A DNA stretch of 64,000 nucleotides from Leifsonia sp. PS1209 (GTDB taxonomy: Bacteria; Actinomycetota; Actinomycetes; Actinomycetales; Microbacteriaceae), in the NCBI RefSeq assembly GCF_012317045.1, contig NZ_CP051154.1:1240001-1304000 (forward strand), written 5' to 3'. Positions 12,329 through 19,804 of this stretch are shown piece after piece. The position numbers and the translations under genes are program-made. The stretch's first letter is position 1. Every line of letters starts with the position of its first letter. The notes beneath the pieces are model-generated. The model searched no databases and had not been told where the DNA came from. It saw nothing but the letters and a program-made list of their open reading frames with translations.

Positions 12329-14917
12329 TCAGGCGCCGACCTCCGCGAGGGCCTCGGCGACCGCCTGCTCGACCGAGAGTTCGCGGCCGGCGGCGATGGC
12401 CGCATCCAGGGCAGCGCCGTCGCCGGCGACGGTGAGCCGGTCGAGGTATTTCTGGTGGAAGGTGAACGTCGGTCCGTTGTGCAGACCGCTGCGCTCGCGC
12501 AGCGCCCTGGCAGCGCCGGCCAGCCGCCCTGCCCGGTCCACGTCTCCCGCGATGGCGGCGATGGCGACCATGCCCTCCAGGCCGTACGCCAGACCCTCGA
12601 CGTGGCCGAGCGCGGCGGAGACCGTGACGCTGCGGGCGAAGTCGGCCCGGGCGTCGTCCGTCTCGCCGAGCATCAGCTGCGCCCAGCCCAGGTGGTAGGT
12701 GGCGATCCGCTCTCCGACCGCATCCCCGGCGGAGCGGGTGAGGGCGAGGCTCCTCGCGAACCGGTCCCTCGCCTCCTGGATGTCCTGCTTCCGCAGCGAG
12801 ACGCGGCCGAGGAGGACGAGCGCCATCGACTCGCCCCACACGCTGCCGCTGGAGCGGAACAGGCGCAGGCTCTCCTGCATGACCTCCTCCGCGCGCTCCG
12901 GGTCGGGCTTCGCGCCCGCAAGCAGCGCGAGGGCGAGGGAGATGCGGGTCAGGCCCTCGCCGTCCGGATCGTTCACGCTGCGGAACAGGTCGGCGCTCTC
13001 CGCGAGCTCGGCGGCGACGCTGCCGTCCGGGTCCTTCCAGAACATGATGGTCCTGGTGAAGTAGAGGGCGATCGCCCTGGTGTGGTCGGTGAGGTCGCTT
13101 CCCGAGTCGAGGGCCTCGTCCATCCAGGTCCTGACCTCGCCGAGCAGGCCGGAGACCCACCAGTAGAGGTAGAGGCTGTACGCGAGGTGGGCGGCGCGGT
13201 CCCAGTCGCGGCTGCCGAGCAGGAACCGCTCGGCAGCGCGCAGGTTGTCCCGTTCGTCGCCGAGCCGCCGCAGCCACTCGCGCTGCCTGCCGCCCTTCAG
13301 TTCCTCTTTGGCGCTGTCGCCGAGCGAGAGCACGAAGCGGGCGTGCGCCTCGCGGGCGGCGTGCAGCAGACCGGCGTCCCACAGCTGCTCCCTGGCGTAC
13401 TCGCGCACGATGGCCTGCATGGCGAACCGGGCGCGCCCATCCCCGTCCTGCTGCCGGACCAGGCTGCTGTCGACGAGGGCGGCGAGGTCGCCGAGGACGT
13501 CGCGGACGGCAGCGGCTCCCTCCGCGCTCGCGTCCGCACCGATGACCTCCGACCCGATCGCCTCCGCCGCCTCCAGGGTGAAGCCGCCCTCGAACACGCC
13601 GAGGCGTGCGAGCAGCCTGCGCTGGTCGTCGTCGAGCAGCTGGGTGCTCCACTCGATCGTCCTGCGGAGGGTCTGCTGCCGTTCGGGGAGGTCGCGGGAA
13701 CCTCCGACGAGCACCGAGAGGCTGCGGTCGAGCCTGTCGAGCAGGTCGTCGGGGGAGAGCACCCGGATGCGCGCGGCGGCGAGCTCGATGGCCAGCGGCA
13801 TCCCGTCGACGGCCGCGCAGACGCCGGTGACCGCCGACCGGTTCTCGTCCGTGACCTCGAAGTCCGGCTTGACGGCGTGGGCGCGCTCGACGAAGAGGCT
13901 GACGGACGAGTCCTCCGGGAGCGGACCGACCTCGAAGCTCTGCTCGGCGGTGAGCCGGAGCAGCGCGCGGCTGGTGACCATCATCGAGACGCCCGGCGCT
14001 GCGGCGAGCAACGCGGTGAGGGTGGGAGCGGCGGTGAGCACCTGCTCGAAGTTGTCGAGCACCATCAGCAGGTGCCTGTCCTGCAGGGCGGTCGCCAGGT
14101 TCTCCATGATGGGGGCGTCTCCGGTGTCCCGGACGCCGAGCGCCTGCGCGATGGCGGCGGGCACCCGGTCAGGGTCGTGGACGGCCGACAGGTCGACGAA
14201 CACGGCGCCGTCGACGAACGCGGGGGTGACGGCGCGCGCCGCCGCGAGGGCGAGGCGGCTCTTGCCGATGCCTCCGGGGCCGGTGAGCGTGACGAGGCGG
14301 GCGCCAGCGCTGTAGAGGTCGCGGATCGCATCCAGGTCGGCGTGGCGGCCGATGAGCCCGGTGAGCGGTTCGGGAAGCCGGACGGGCTCCGCGACCCTGT
14401 CGGCGTCGGCGGGGACGTCGAGCGGCACGAACGACCTGCTCTGCTCGAAGCGCTCGGCGAGCAGAGTGGCGAGGTCGGCCTCGACGAGGCGGGCCAGCTC
14501 CTTCGCCGACTCGAAGTACTTGTACGCGGCGCGGTCGTCGTCCCTGATGCGGTTGAGCAGCTCGGTGAGCTTGGGCTCCCGGCGCTCGGCGGGCGTCTTG
14601 ACGTAGAGCAGGCGGGGGAGGTCGTCCGGGCAGAGGTTGTACTCGTCCTCGAGGCCGGAGACCTCCTCCTCCGGCGCCACCCAGCCGTAGCGTTCCCAGT
14701 AGAGGCCGAGGAACACGTCGCTCTGTTCGAGGTATGCGCGGTACAGATCGCGGGGCGGATGCGGGCGGGCGCCGAGCTCGAACATGACGGGCGCGAGGTG
14801 CAGGCGCTCGATGGCGGACCGCGCGGCGCGACGCTCATCGGCGAGCTCTTGCAGCGTGGAACTGACGAAGATCCGCAGTCGTTGATCCGGAGTGCGGATA
14901 ACATGAGGGCCCCTCAT
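12329..14917 (-). CDS. DUF4062 - STAND ATPase - TPR protein
   Basis: An 862-residue multidomain signalling protein. Residues about 14-100 are a DUF4062 domain (RIFVSSTLQELADER at the start, then GLYWERYGW), a Rossmann-like module usually placed with TIR-type domains. A NB-ARC-like STAND ATPase follows, with Walker A GPGGIGKS (about 213), Walker B LLMVLDNFEQ, sensor MTSRALLRL and the GMPLAIELAAARIRVLSP motif. The last third (about 500-850) is helical, TPR-like repeats. There is no DNA-binding domain, unlike the AfsR/LuxR relatives with a similar ATPase. No signal peptide or membrane span, so cytoplasmic. Start ATG 14917 is the only Met before the domain. Function unknown; possibly stress or defence signalling. 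Confidence 0.85.
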   Translation of the reverse strand: MRGPHVIRTPDQRLRIFVSSTLQELADERRAARSAIERLHLAPVMFELGARPHPPRDLYRAYLEQSDVFLGLYWERYGWVAPEEEVSGLEDEYNLCPDDLPRLLYVKTPAERREPKLTELLNRIRDDDRAAYKYFESAKELARLVEADLATLLAERFEQSRSFVPLDVPADADRVAEPVRLPEPLTGLIGRHADLDAIRDLYSAGARLVTLTGPGGIGKSRLALAAARAVTPAFVDGAVFVDLSAVHDPDRVPAAIAQALGVRDTGDAPIMENLATALQDRHLLMVLDNFEQVLTAAPTLTALLAAAPGVSMMVTSRALLRLTAEQSFEVGPLPEDSSVSLFVERAHAVKPDFEVTDENRSAVTGVCAAVDGMPLAIELAAARIRVLSPDDLLDRLDRSLSVLVGGSRDLPERQQTLRRTIEWSTQLLDDDQRRLLARLGVFEGGFTLEAAEAIGSEVIGADASAEGAAAVRDVLGDLAALVDSSLVRQQDGDGRARFAMQAIVREYAREQLWDAGLLHAAREAHARFVLSLGDSAKEELKGGRQREWLRRLGDERDNLRAAERFLLGSRDWDRAAHLAYSLYLYWWVSGLLGEVRTWMDEALDSGSDLTDHTRAIALYFTRTIMFWKDPDGSVAAELAESADLFRSVNDPDGEGLTRISLALALLAGAKPDPERAEEVMQESLRLFRSSGSVWGESMALVLLGRVSLRKQDIQEARDRFARSLALTRSAGDAVGERIATYHLGWAQLMLGETDDARADFARSVTVSAALGHVEGLAYGLEGMVAIAAIAGDVDRAGRLAGAARALRERSGLHNGPTFTFHQKYLDRLTVAGDGAALDAAIAAGRELSVEQAVAEALAEVGA

Positions 14918-14927
14918 AACTGCATTC

Positions 14928-14944
14928 TGTTGCGGGTGGCAACA
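14928..14944. promoter_or_regulatory. Inverted repeat between STAND and methyltransferase genes
   Basis: TGTTGC-5-GCAACA, perfect 6-bp arms, 11 bp upstream of the STAND-protein start in the short divergent interval. It could be an operator for either gene. No regulator is adjacent. Confidence 0.4.
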
Positions 14945-15006
14945 ATAGTCCAGTGTTTGCGGGCGATTCGGTGCGCCGCGGGCGGGGGAGGCGCACACTG
15001 GGGACC

Positions 15007-15804
15007 GTGGACGGGGACGGCGGAGACACCTGGGAGCGCGGCGACGCGTACGAGCGGTACGTGGGGCGGTGGAGCAGGCTGCTGGCTGTGCCGTTCCTCG
15101 ACGGACTGAGTGCTGGCCCCGGACTCGACTGGCTGGATGTGGGGTGCGGCACCGGAGCGCTGACCGGCGCGATCCTCGACAGGTGCGACCCGGCGTCGGT
15201 CGTCGGGGTCGAACCGTCGGACGGCTTCCTGCGCTCGGCCGCCGAGAACCTGGGCGGGAGGGCCAGGCTGCTGCGGGGGTCGGCAGACGCGCTTCCTCTG
15301 CCCGGCGCATCCATCGACGTCGCCGTGTCCGGGCTGGTGCTGAACTTCGTGCCGGAGGTGCAGGCGGCGCTCGCCGAGGCGGTCCGGGTGGTGCGGCCGG
15401 GCGGGATGGTCGCGGCGACGGTGTGGGACTACGGCGGCCGGATGGAGTTCCTGCGCTGCTTCTGGGATGCGGCGGTCGAGCTCGATCCGGCGGCGGCCGA
15501 GCTGGACGAGGCCGCCCGGTTCCCCCTGTGCCGGCCGGAGGCGCTGGGGGAGGAGTTAGCCGCCGCCGGCCTGACCGGCGTGACCGTACGAGCGATCGAC
15601 ATCCAGACCGTGTTCGGCGACTTCGACGACTACTGGACGCCGTTCCTCGGCGGGCAGGGGCCGGCACCGGGCTACGTCGCGGGGCTGGATGCCGCAGCAC
15701 GGGACCGGCTCCGCGATCACCTGGTCGGGCACCTGCCGATCCAGGAGGACGGGACCATCCCGATGGTCGCGCGCGCCTGGGCGGCCAGCGGAAACCCGGG
15801 CTAG
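15007..15804 (+). CDS. Class I SAM-dependent methyltransferase
   Basis: A 265-residue methyltransferase of the UbiE/Methyltransf_11 type. The SAM-binding motif I is LDVGCGTGALT (about residue 39), followed by an acidic motif (GVEPSDGF) and a post-I region GSADALPLPGASIDV. Substrate unknown. I start at GTG 15007 because CACACT (14994-14999) sits 7 nt upstream as a -10 box in the leaderless arrangement, and the residues before it in the longer frame (from 14953) look unlike protein. Divergent from the STAND gene. Confidence 0.83.
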   Translation: MDGDGGDTWERGDAYERYVGRWSRLLAVPFLDGLSAGPGLDWLDVGCGTGALTGAILDRCDPASVVGVEPSDGFLRSAAENLGGRARLLRGSADALPLPGASIDVAVSGLVLNFVPEVQAALAEAVRVVRPGGMVAATVWDYGGRMEFLRCFWDAAVELDPAAAELDEAARFPLCRPEALGEELAAAGLTGVTVRAIDIQTVFGDFDDYWTPFLGGQGPAPGYVAGLDAAARDRLRDHLVGHLPIQEDGTIPMVARAWAASGNPG

Positions 15805-15867
15805 TCGGTGGGCCTCCCCGGTGAGAGGATGAGCCCATACCGAAAGCACTGACGAGGAGGTCGTGCG

Positions 15868-16746
15868 ATGTGTAGATGGCTGGCATATTCCGGAGGGCCG
15901 CTCAGACCGTCGACCCTGGTGCTCGACGCGCAGAATTCGATCGTCGCGCAGTCGCTCAACTCGTCTCTCGGAGCAGAGCCGGTCAACGGCGACGGCTTCG
16001 GCCTCGGCTGGTACCCGAGCGGGGGAACCCGCGACGACACCCCCGCGATCTTCCACAGCACGGAACCGGCGTGGAACGACGCCAATCTGCGGGAGCTCTC
16101 GACGGCGATCGAGAGCCCGATGTTCTTCGCGCACGTGCGGGCGGCGACGCATCCACCGATCCAGCAGACCAACTGCCACCCGTTCCGCCACGAGCACTGG
16201 ATGTTCATGCACAACGGGGCGATCGACGAGTTCCCGACGATCAAACGGGACCTCACGATGGCGGTCGACCCCGCCCTGTACCCGTACATCCAGGGCACGA
16301 CGGACAGCGAGGTGCTGTTCTACCTCGCCCTCTCCTACGGGCTGCGGGACGACCCGATCTCGGCGGTCGCGGCGGCCATCCGGAAGGTCGAAGAGATCGG
16401 GCACGCGCACGACATCCGGTTCCCGATGCAGGGGACTCTCGCCGTGGCGGACGGGAAGACCATCTGGGCGTTCCGGTATTCGACGCAGCACAGGACGCGG
16501 TCCCTGTTCCACTCGGTGGACATCCCGACCCTGCTGGAGATGTACCCGGACATCGAACGCTTCAAGATCTTCGACCGGCGCGCCCACCTCGTGGTGTCCG
16601 AACCGCTCAACGACCTGCCCGGCGTGTTCCTGGAGGTGCCGGAATCGACGGTGGTCGTGCTCGACGGGTCCGGATATCACCACGAGGCGTTCCTCGACGA
16701 CGAGCACGAGGTCGAGCGGAGCGGGGAGCCTGCCCTGCACGGCTAG
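15868..16746 (+). CDS. Class II glutamine amidotransferase (YafJ/EgtC-like)
   Basis: A 292-residue Ntn-hydrolase amidotransferase. The mature N-terminal nucleophile Cys 2 follows Met directly (MCRWLAYSG), and the class II motifs are present: GDGFGLGWY (about 47-55), AHVRAATHP (about 89), NCHPF and MHNGAI. It would hydrolyse glutamine or a gamma-glutamyl amide; EgtC, a relative in ergothioneine synthesis, normally sits with egtB/egtD, absent here, so a YafJ-like role is more cautious. Start ATG 15868 has a clear GAGGAG. It stands 10 bp before the DUF402 gene. Confidence 0.88.
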   Translation: MCRWLAYSGGPLRPSTLVLDAQNSIVAQSLNSSLGAEPVNGDGFGLGWYPSGGTRDDTPAIFHSTEPAWNDANLRELSTAIESPMFFAHVRAATHPPIQQTNCHPFRHEHWMFMHNGAIDEFPTIKRDLTMAVDPALYPYIQGTTDSEVLFYLALSYGLRDDPISAVAAAIRKVEEIGHAHDIRFPMQGTLAVADGKTIWAFRYSTQHRTRSLFHSVDIPTLLEMYPDIERFKIFDRRAHLVVSEPLNDLPGVFLEVPESTVVVLDGSGYHHEAFLDDEHEVERSGEPALHG

Positions 16747-16756
16747 ACTCCACTCC

Positions 16757-17380
16757 ATGCCGCAGACCACCGCGACCACAGCGACCTCACTCCTCCGTTG
16801 GGTCTCCGACGACCGCATCAGCAGCGTCTACCAGCACTACGTGGTGGAAGACTCCGAGCGGTGCATCGCCCTCTGGCAGCCGGCGGGAACCGTCGGCAGA
16901 GTGGCCGTCGGGCGACGCGGAGGGCCGCGCGGGCGCAACATGCTGCCCGGTGGCTGGGGCGGCGGCTACGAGGAGCACGTCTGGACGGGCGACGGCGTGC
17001 TGCGCGTGCACGTTCCAGGGCAGCCGTGGTCGATGTGGCGCTGGCTCACCCCGGACGGGTGGACGGAGCACGCGTACGTGAACCTGGAGTCGCCGTGGGG
17101 GCGCACGCCGCTCGGGTTCGACACCGCCGACTGGATCCTGGATGTGATCGCAGAGCCGGACGGCAGCCACAGCCTCAAGGACGAGGACGAACTCGCCTGG
17201 GCGGAGCAGACGGGGAAGTTCGACGCCGCCAGGATCGCCGCGGTCGAAGACGCACGACGGCGGGCGGTGGCGGCGGTCGAAGCGCAGGCGTTCCCGCTGT
17301 CGGTGGACTGGGACACCTGGGCCCCGCTGCCCGGAGAACCGCTGCCGCTCGCGTCCGGCTGGGAGAGAGTGGGAGCCTAG
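16757..17380 (+). CDS. DUF402 domain protein
   Basis: A 207-residue protein with a DUF402 domain (about 30-170), seen in WxWLTPDGWTEHAYVNLESP and the acidic DTADWILDVIAEPDG and DEDELAWAEQTG segments. Structurally characterised relatives are nucleotide phosphatases or RNase-linked domains with two metal-binding acidic clusters. Start ATG 16757 lies 7 nt after TAGACT (16744-16749), so it is probably transcribed from its own promoter as a leaderless mRNA although it follows the amidotransferase by only 10 bp. It ends overlapping the convergent rimK stop by 4 bp. Confidence 0.82.
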   Translation: MPQTTATTATSLLRWVSDDRISSVYQHYVVEDSERCIALWQPAGTVGRVAVGRRGGPRGRNMLPGGWGGGYEEHVWTGDGVLRVHVPGQPWSMWRWLTPDGWTEHAYVNLESPWGRTPLGFDTADWILDVIAEPDGSHSLKDEDELAWAEQTGKFDAARIAAVEDARRRAVAAVEAQAFPLSVDWDTWAPLPGEPLPLASGWERVGA

Positions 17381-18567
17381 CTCTCCGGCAGCGGCTCCTT
17401 CGGGAGCTTGCGGACCTTGGTGCGGCGACGGCGACGCTCGGGGATCATCGAGCGCATCTCCTCCAGCTTGCCGAAGCAGAGGAGACGGTCGCCCGCCTCC
17501 AGCTCGACGTCTCCGCGCGGGTTCGGGATGACGGTCGCTCCGCGGTGCAGGGTGAGCACGGTGATGTCGCGCTCGCCGAGGCCGGAGTCGCGCATCCGCT
17601 TGCCGACGAGGTCGGCGTTGCCGTGCACGACCAGCTCGGCCACGCCGTATCCGGTGGAGACGCTGAGGCGCTGACGCACGTCGATCTCGGGGAACGCGAC
17701 CTGGTTGTCGATGAAGTCGATGATCGCACCGGCCACATCCAGCCCGGTCGCCGTCTCGATGCCCTCCAGCCCGGGGGAGGAGTTGACCTCCATGACCAGA
17801 GGGCCGTCGTTGCCCTCCAGCATGTCGACGCCGGCGACGCGGAGGCCCATGATCTGGGCGGAGCGCACGGCGGCCTGCTCGTACTCCGGCGACAGCTCCA
17901 CCGGCTCGACGGAGCCGCCGCGGTGCACGTTGGAGCGGAACTCGTCGCCGTTCGCCCTGCGGCGCATCGCGGCGACGACGCGGTCGCCGACGACCAGCGC
18001 CCGGATGTCGCGGCCGCGGCTCTCCGAGATGAAGCTCTGGATCAGCACGTTCTGCTTCGTCGAGTGCAGCGTCTCGATGATGGCCTCCGCGATCTTCACC
18101 TCGGGGGCGAGGATGACGCCGATGCCCTGCGTTCCCTCCAGCAGCTTGATGACGACGGGCGCTCCTCCCACCTTCTCGATGGCGAGGCGCACGTCGGCGC
18201 GGCTGTGCACGAACGCCGTCGCCGGCATCCCGATGTTGTGGCGGGACAGGATCTGCGTCGCCCGGAGCTTGTCGCGGGAGTTGGTGATGCCGTTCGCGGT
18301 GTTGGGTGTGTACACATCCATCTGCTCGAACTGGCGCACGACGGCCGTGCCGAAGTACGTGATCGAGTTGCCGATGCGCGGCAGGATCGCGTCGTAGTCG
18401 GACAGCAGCTTGCCCCGGTACTGCAGGTCGGGCTCGTCGCCGGACAGGTCGATGGCGAAGCGCAGCGTATCCAGCACCTTCACCCTGTGCCCCCGTTGCA
18501 GCGCGGCCGCTCGGAGCCGCTGAGTGGAGTACGCCTGCGGGGCGCGCGAAAGGAGCGCGAGTTTCAT
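17377..18567 (-). CDS. rimK: RimK-type ATP-grasp glutamate ligase with C-terminal RCK_C/TrkA_C domain
   Basis: A 396-residue protein. The first 290 residues are a RimK-like ATP-grasp ligase, which adds glutamate to an amine (ribosomal protein S6 in E. coli, other acceptors elsewhere); seen are MKLALLSRAPQAYST, NSRDKLRATQIL, the ATP-binding loop LLEGTQGIGV, VNIH-like NVHRGG and the metal-binding VMEVNSSPGLEGIE. Residues about 310-385 form a second domain with the pattern of RCK_C (TrkA_C) ligand-binding modules: ELVVHGNADLVGKR, GATVIPNPRGD, LEAGDRLLCFG. Start ATG 18567 avoids 15 spurious residues. The divergent gene encodes the protease that commonly accompanies rimK. Confidence 0.9.
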   Translation of the reverse strand: MKLALLSRAPQAYSTQRLRAAALQRGHRVKVLDTLRFAIDLSGDEPDLQYRGKLLSDYDAILPRIGNSITYFGTAVVRQFEQMDVYTPNTANGITNSRDKLRATQILSRHNIGMPATAFVHSRADVRLAIEKVGGAPVVIKLLEGTQGIGVILAPEVKIAEAIIETLHSTKQNVLIQSFISESRGRDIRALVVGDRVVAAMRRRANGDEFRSNVHRGGSVEPVELSPEYEQAAVRSAQIMGLRVAGVDMLEGNDGPLVMEVNSSPGLEGIETATGLDVAGAIIDFIDNQVAFPEIDVRQRLSVSTGYGVAELVVHGNADLVGKRMRDSGLGERDITVLTLHRGATVIPNPRGDVELEAGDRLLCFGKLEEMRSMIPERRRRRTKVRKLPKEPLPES

Positions 18568-18594
18568 CGGGGGTGTCCTGCCAAGATGGTGGGT

Positions 18595-19062
18595 GTGAAA
18601 GACGACCTCCATTCAAGCACCATCGTGGGCTGGCGCGAATGGGTGAGCCTGCCCGATGTCGGCGTGCCCTGGATCAAAGCCAAGCTCGACACCGGCGCGC
18701 GCAGCTCGGCGCTGCACGCCTTCGACATCGAGGACGACGGCGACACGGTCCGCTTCCGGGTGCGGCCGTGGCAGAGGTCGGAGGACGACGTGGTCACGGT
18801 GGAGTGCCCCGTGCACGACCGCCGCACCGTCCGCAGCTCGTCCGGGCACGCGGAGGAGCGCATCGTCGTGCTGGTGGACGTGTACCTGTTCGGGCGCACC
18901 ATCACGGCGGAGACCACGCTCAGCAACCGCGACCAGATGGGCTTCCGGATGTTGATCGGCCGGGAGGCGCTGCGTCAGGGCTTCGTCGTCGACCCCGGCA
19001 AGTCGTTCCTGGCCGGGCGTGCGCCGCGGGTGGTGCGGCGGCGCAACCGCGGGCGGGAGTAG
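18595..19062 (+). CDS. RimK-associated putative ATP-dependent zinc protease (PF05618-like)
   Basis: A 155-residue protein of the retropepsin-like family often named putative ATP-dependent zinc protease and found beside or fused to RimK. The aspartate motif LDTGARSSALHA sits near residue 25, with later IGREALRQGFVVDPGKSF. In other bacteria relatives (RimB) trim glutamate tails made by RimK, so this may be the eraser to the neighbouring writer (inference). I favour GTG 18595 because CAAGAT (18582-18587) precedes it by 7 nt; ATG 18586 is in frame but overlaps that box. It is divergent from rimK with 27 bp between them. Confidence 0.82.
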   Translation: MKDDLHSSTIVGWREWVSLPDVGVPWIKAKLDTGARSSALHAFDIEDDGDTVRFRVRPWQRSEDDVVTVECPVHDRRTVRSSSGHAEERIVVLVDVYLFGRTITAETTLSNRDQMGFRMLIGREALRQGFVVDPGKSFLAGRAPRVVRRRNRGRE

Positions 19063-19071
19063 GAGCGGAAC

Positions 19072-19710
19072 TCAGGAGAGCGCGCTGAGCGTGCGCGCGA
19101 TCGCGACGCTGCGCGCGGCGACCTCGTCCGGGCTGCCGACGGCGCCGGCGTCCGCCCACTCGCGGAGGGCGATGCGGATGCTGCCGATGCAGGTGACGAC
19201 GACGAGCTCGGCCTGGGCCTCGGCGGAGACGGGACCGTCCGCATCCACCAGACCCTCGCGCAGCATCAGGTCGGCGATGGAGCCGACCAGGCCGGAGCGC
19301 AGGTCGTCGAGGCGGCGCATCCTGCTCTGGATGAGACCGGGGTTGCGGGAGGCGATGAGCATCCTGGCCGCGTGCAGGTCGGGGTCGGTGGCTGTGGGGA
19401 GGCCCCGGATCAGCGTGGTGACGACGCACTCGACGATGCTGCCCGCGTAGACGCGTTCGAGGTGTTCCGCGACGAGGGCGGCGTCGCCCCAGGAGTGGCG
19501 GAAGCCGAGGAGCGCGTCCTCCTTGCAGTCGAAGTAGTTGAAGAACGTGCGGTGCGAGACGGGGACGGCCGCGCAGATCTCGTCGATGGTGACGTCGTCG
19601 GTGTCGCGGTCGAGGGTGAGCGTCACGGCGGCGCGCTCGAGGCTGGCGCGTGTCTGCGCCTTCTTGCGCTCGCGGAGGCCGGGCTCGGCGGCCGGTGCTG
19701 GAGTTTGCAT
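19072..19710 (-). CDS. TetR-family transcriptional regulator
   Basis: A 212-residue repressor. The N-terminal helix-turn-helix reads VTIDEICAAVPVSHRTFFNYFDCKEDAL (described: residues about 38-65, with the FFNYF recognition-helix end). The ligand-binding half is poorly conserved. It is divergent from the DHA2-type efflux pump at 19805 and the A+T-rich 94-bp gap between them carries an inverted repeat, so it most likely represses itself and the pump until a toxic ligand binds. Confidence 0.88.
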   Translation of the reverse strand: MQTPAPAAEPGLRERKKAQTRASLERAAVTLTLDRDTDDVTIDEICAAVPVSHRTFFNYFDCKEDALLGFRHSWGDAALVAEHLERVYAGSIVECVVTTLIRGLPTATDPDLHAARMLIASRNPGLIQSRMRRLDDLRSGLVGSIADLMLREGLVDADGPVSAEAQAELVVVTCIGSIRIALREWADAGAVGSPDEVAARSVAIARTLSALS

Positions 19711-19737
19711 ATTGAGAAATTTTGCAGCAATGCAGAG

Positions 19738-19763
19738 AATTAGTTGATTTCGGTCACCTAATT
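19738..19763. promoter_or_regulatory. Inverted repeat AATTAG-14-CTAATT, candidate TetR operator
   Basis: Perfect 6-bp arms (19738-19743 and 19758-19763) in the divergent TetR/MFS interval. The interval is strikingly A+T-rich for this genome and includes TATATAT at 19763-19769, a probable -10 region for the pump gene. Confidence 0.45.
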
Positions 19764-19804
19764 ATATATCGTTGCTCCTCGTCAACCAATTACGAAGGAA
19801 AAAC

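Noticed and set aside
12305..15109. 934-codon open frame opposite the STAND gene
   Set aside because: Same cause: reverse-strand shadow with no recognisable domain, and the minus-strand gene is clear.
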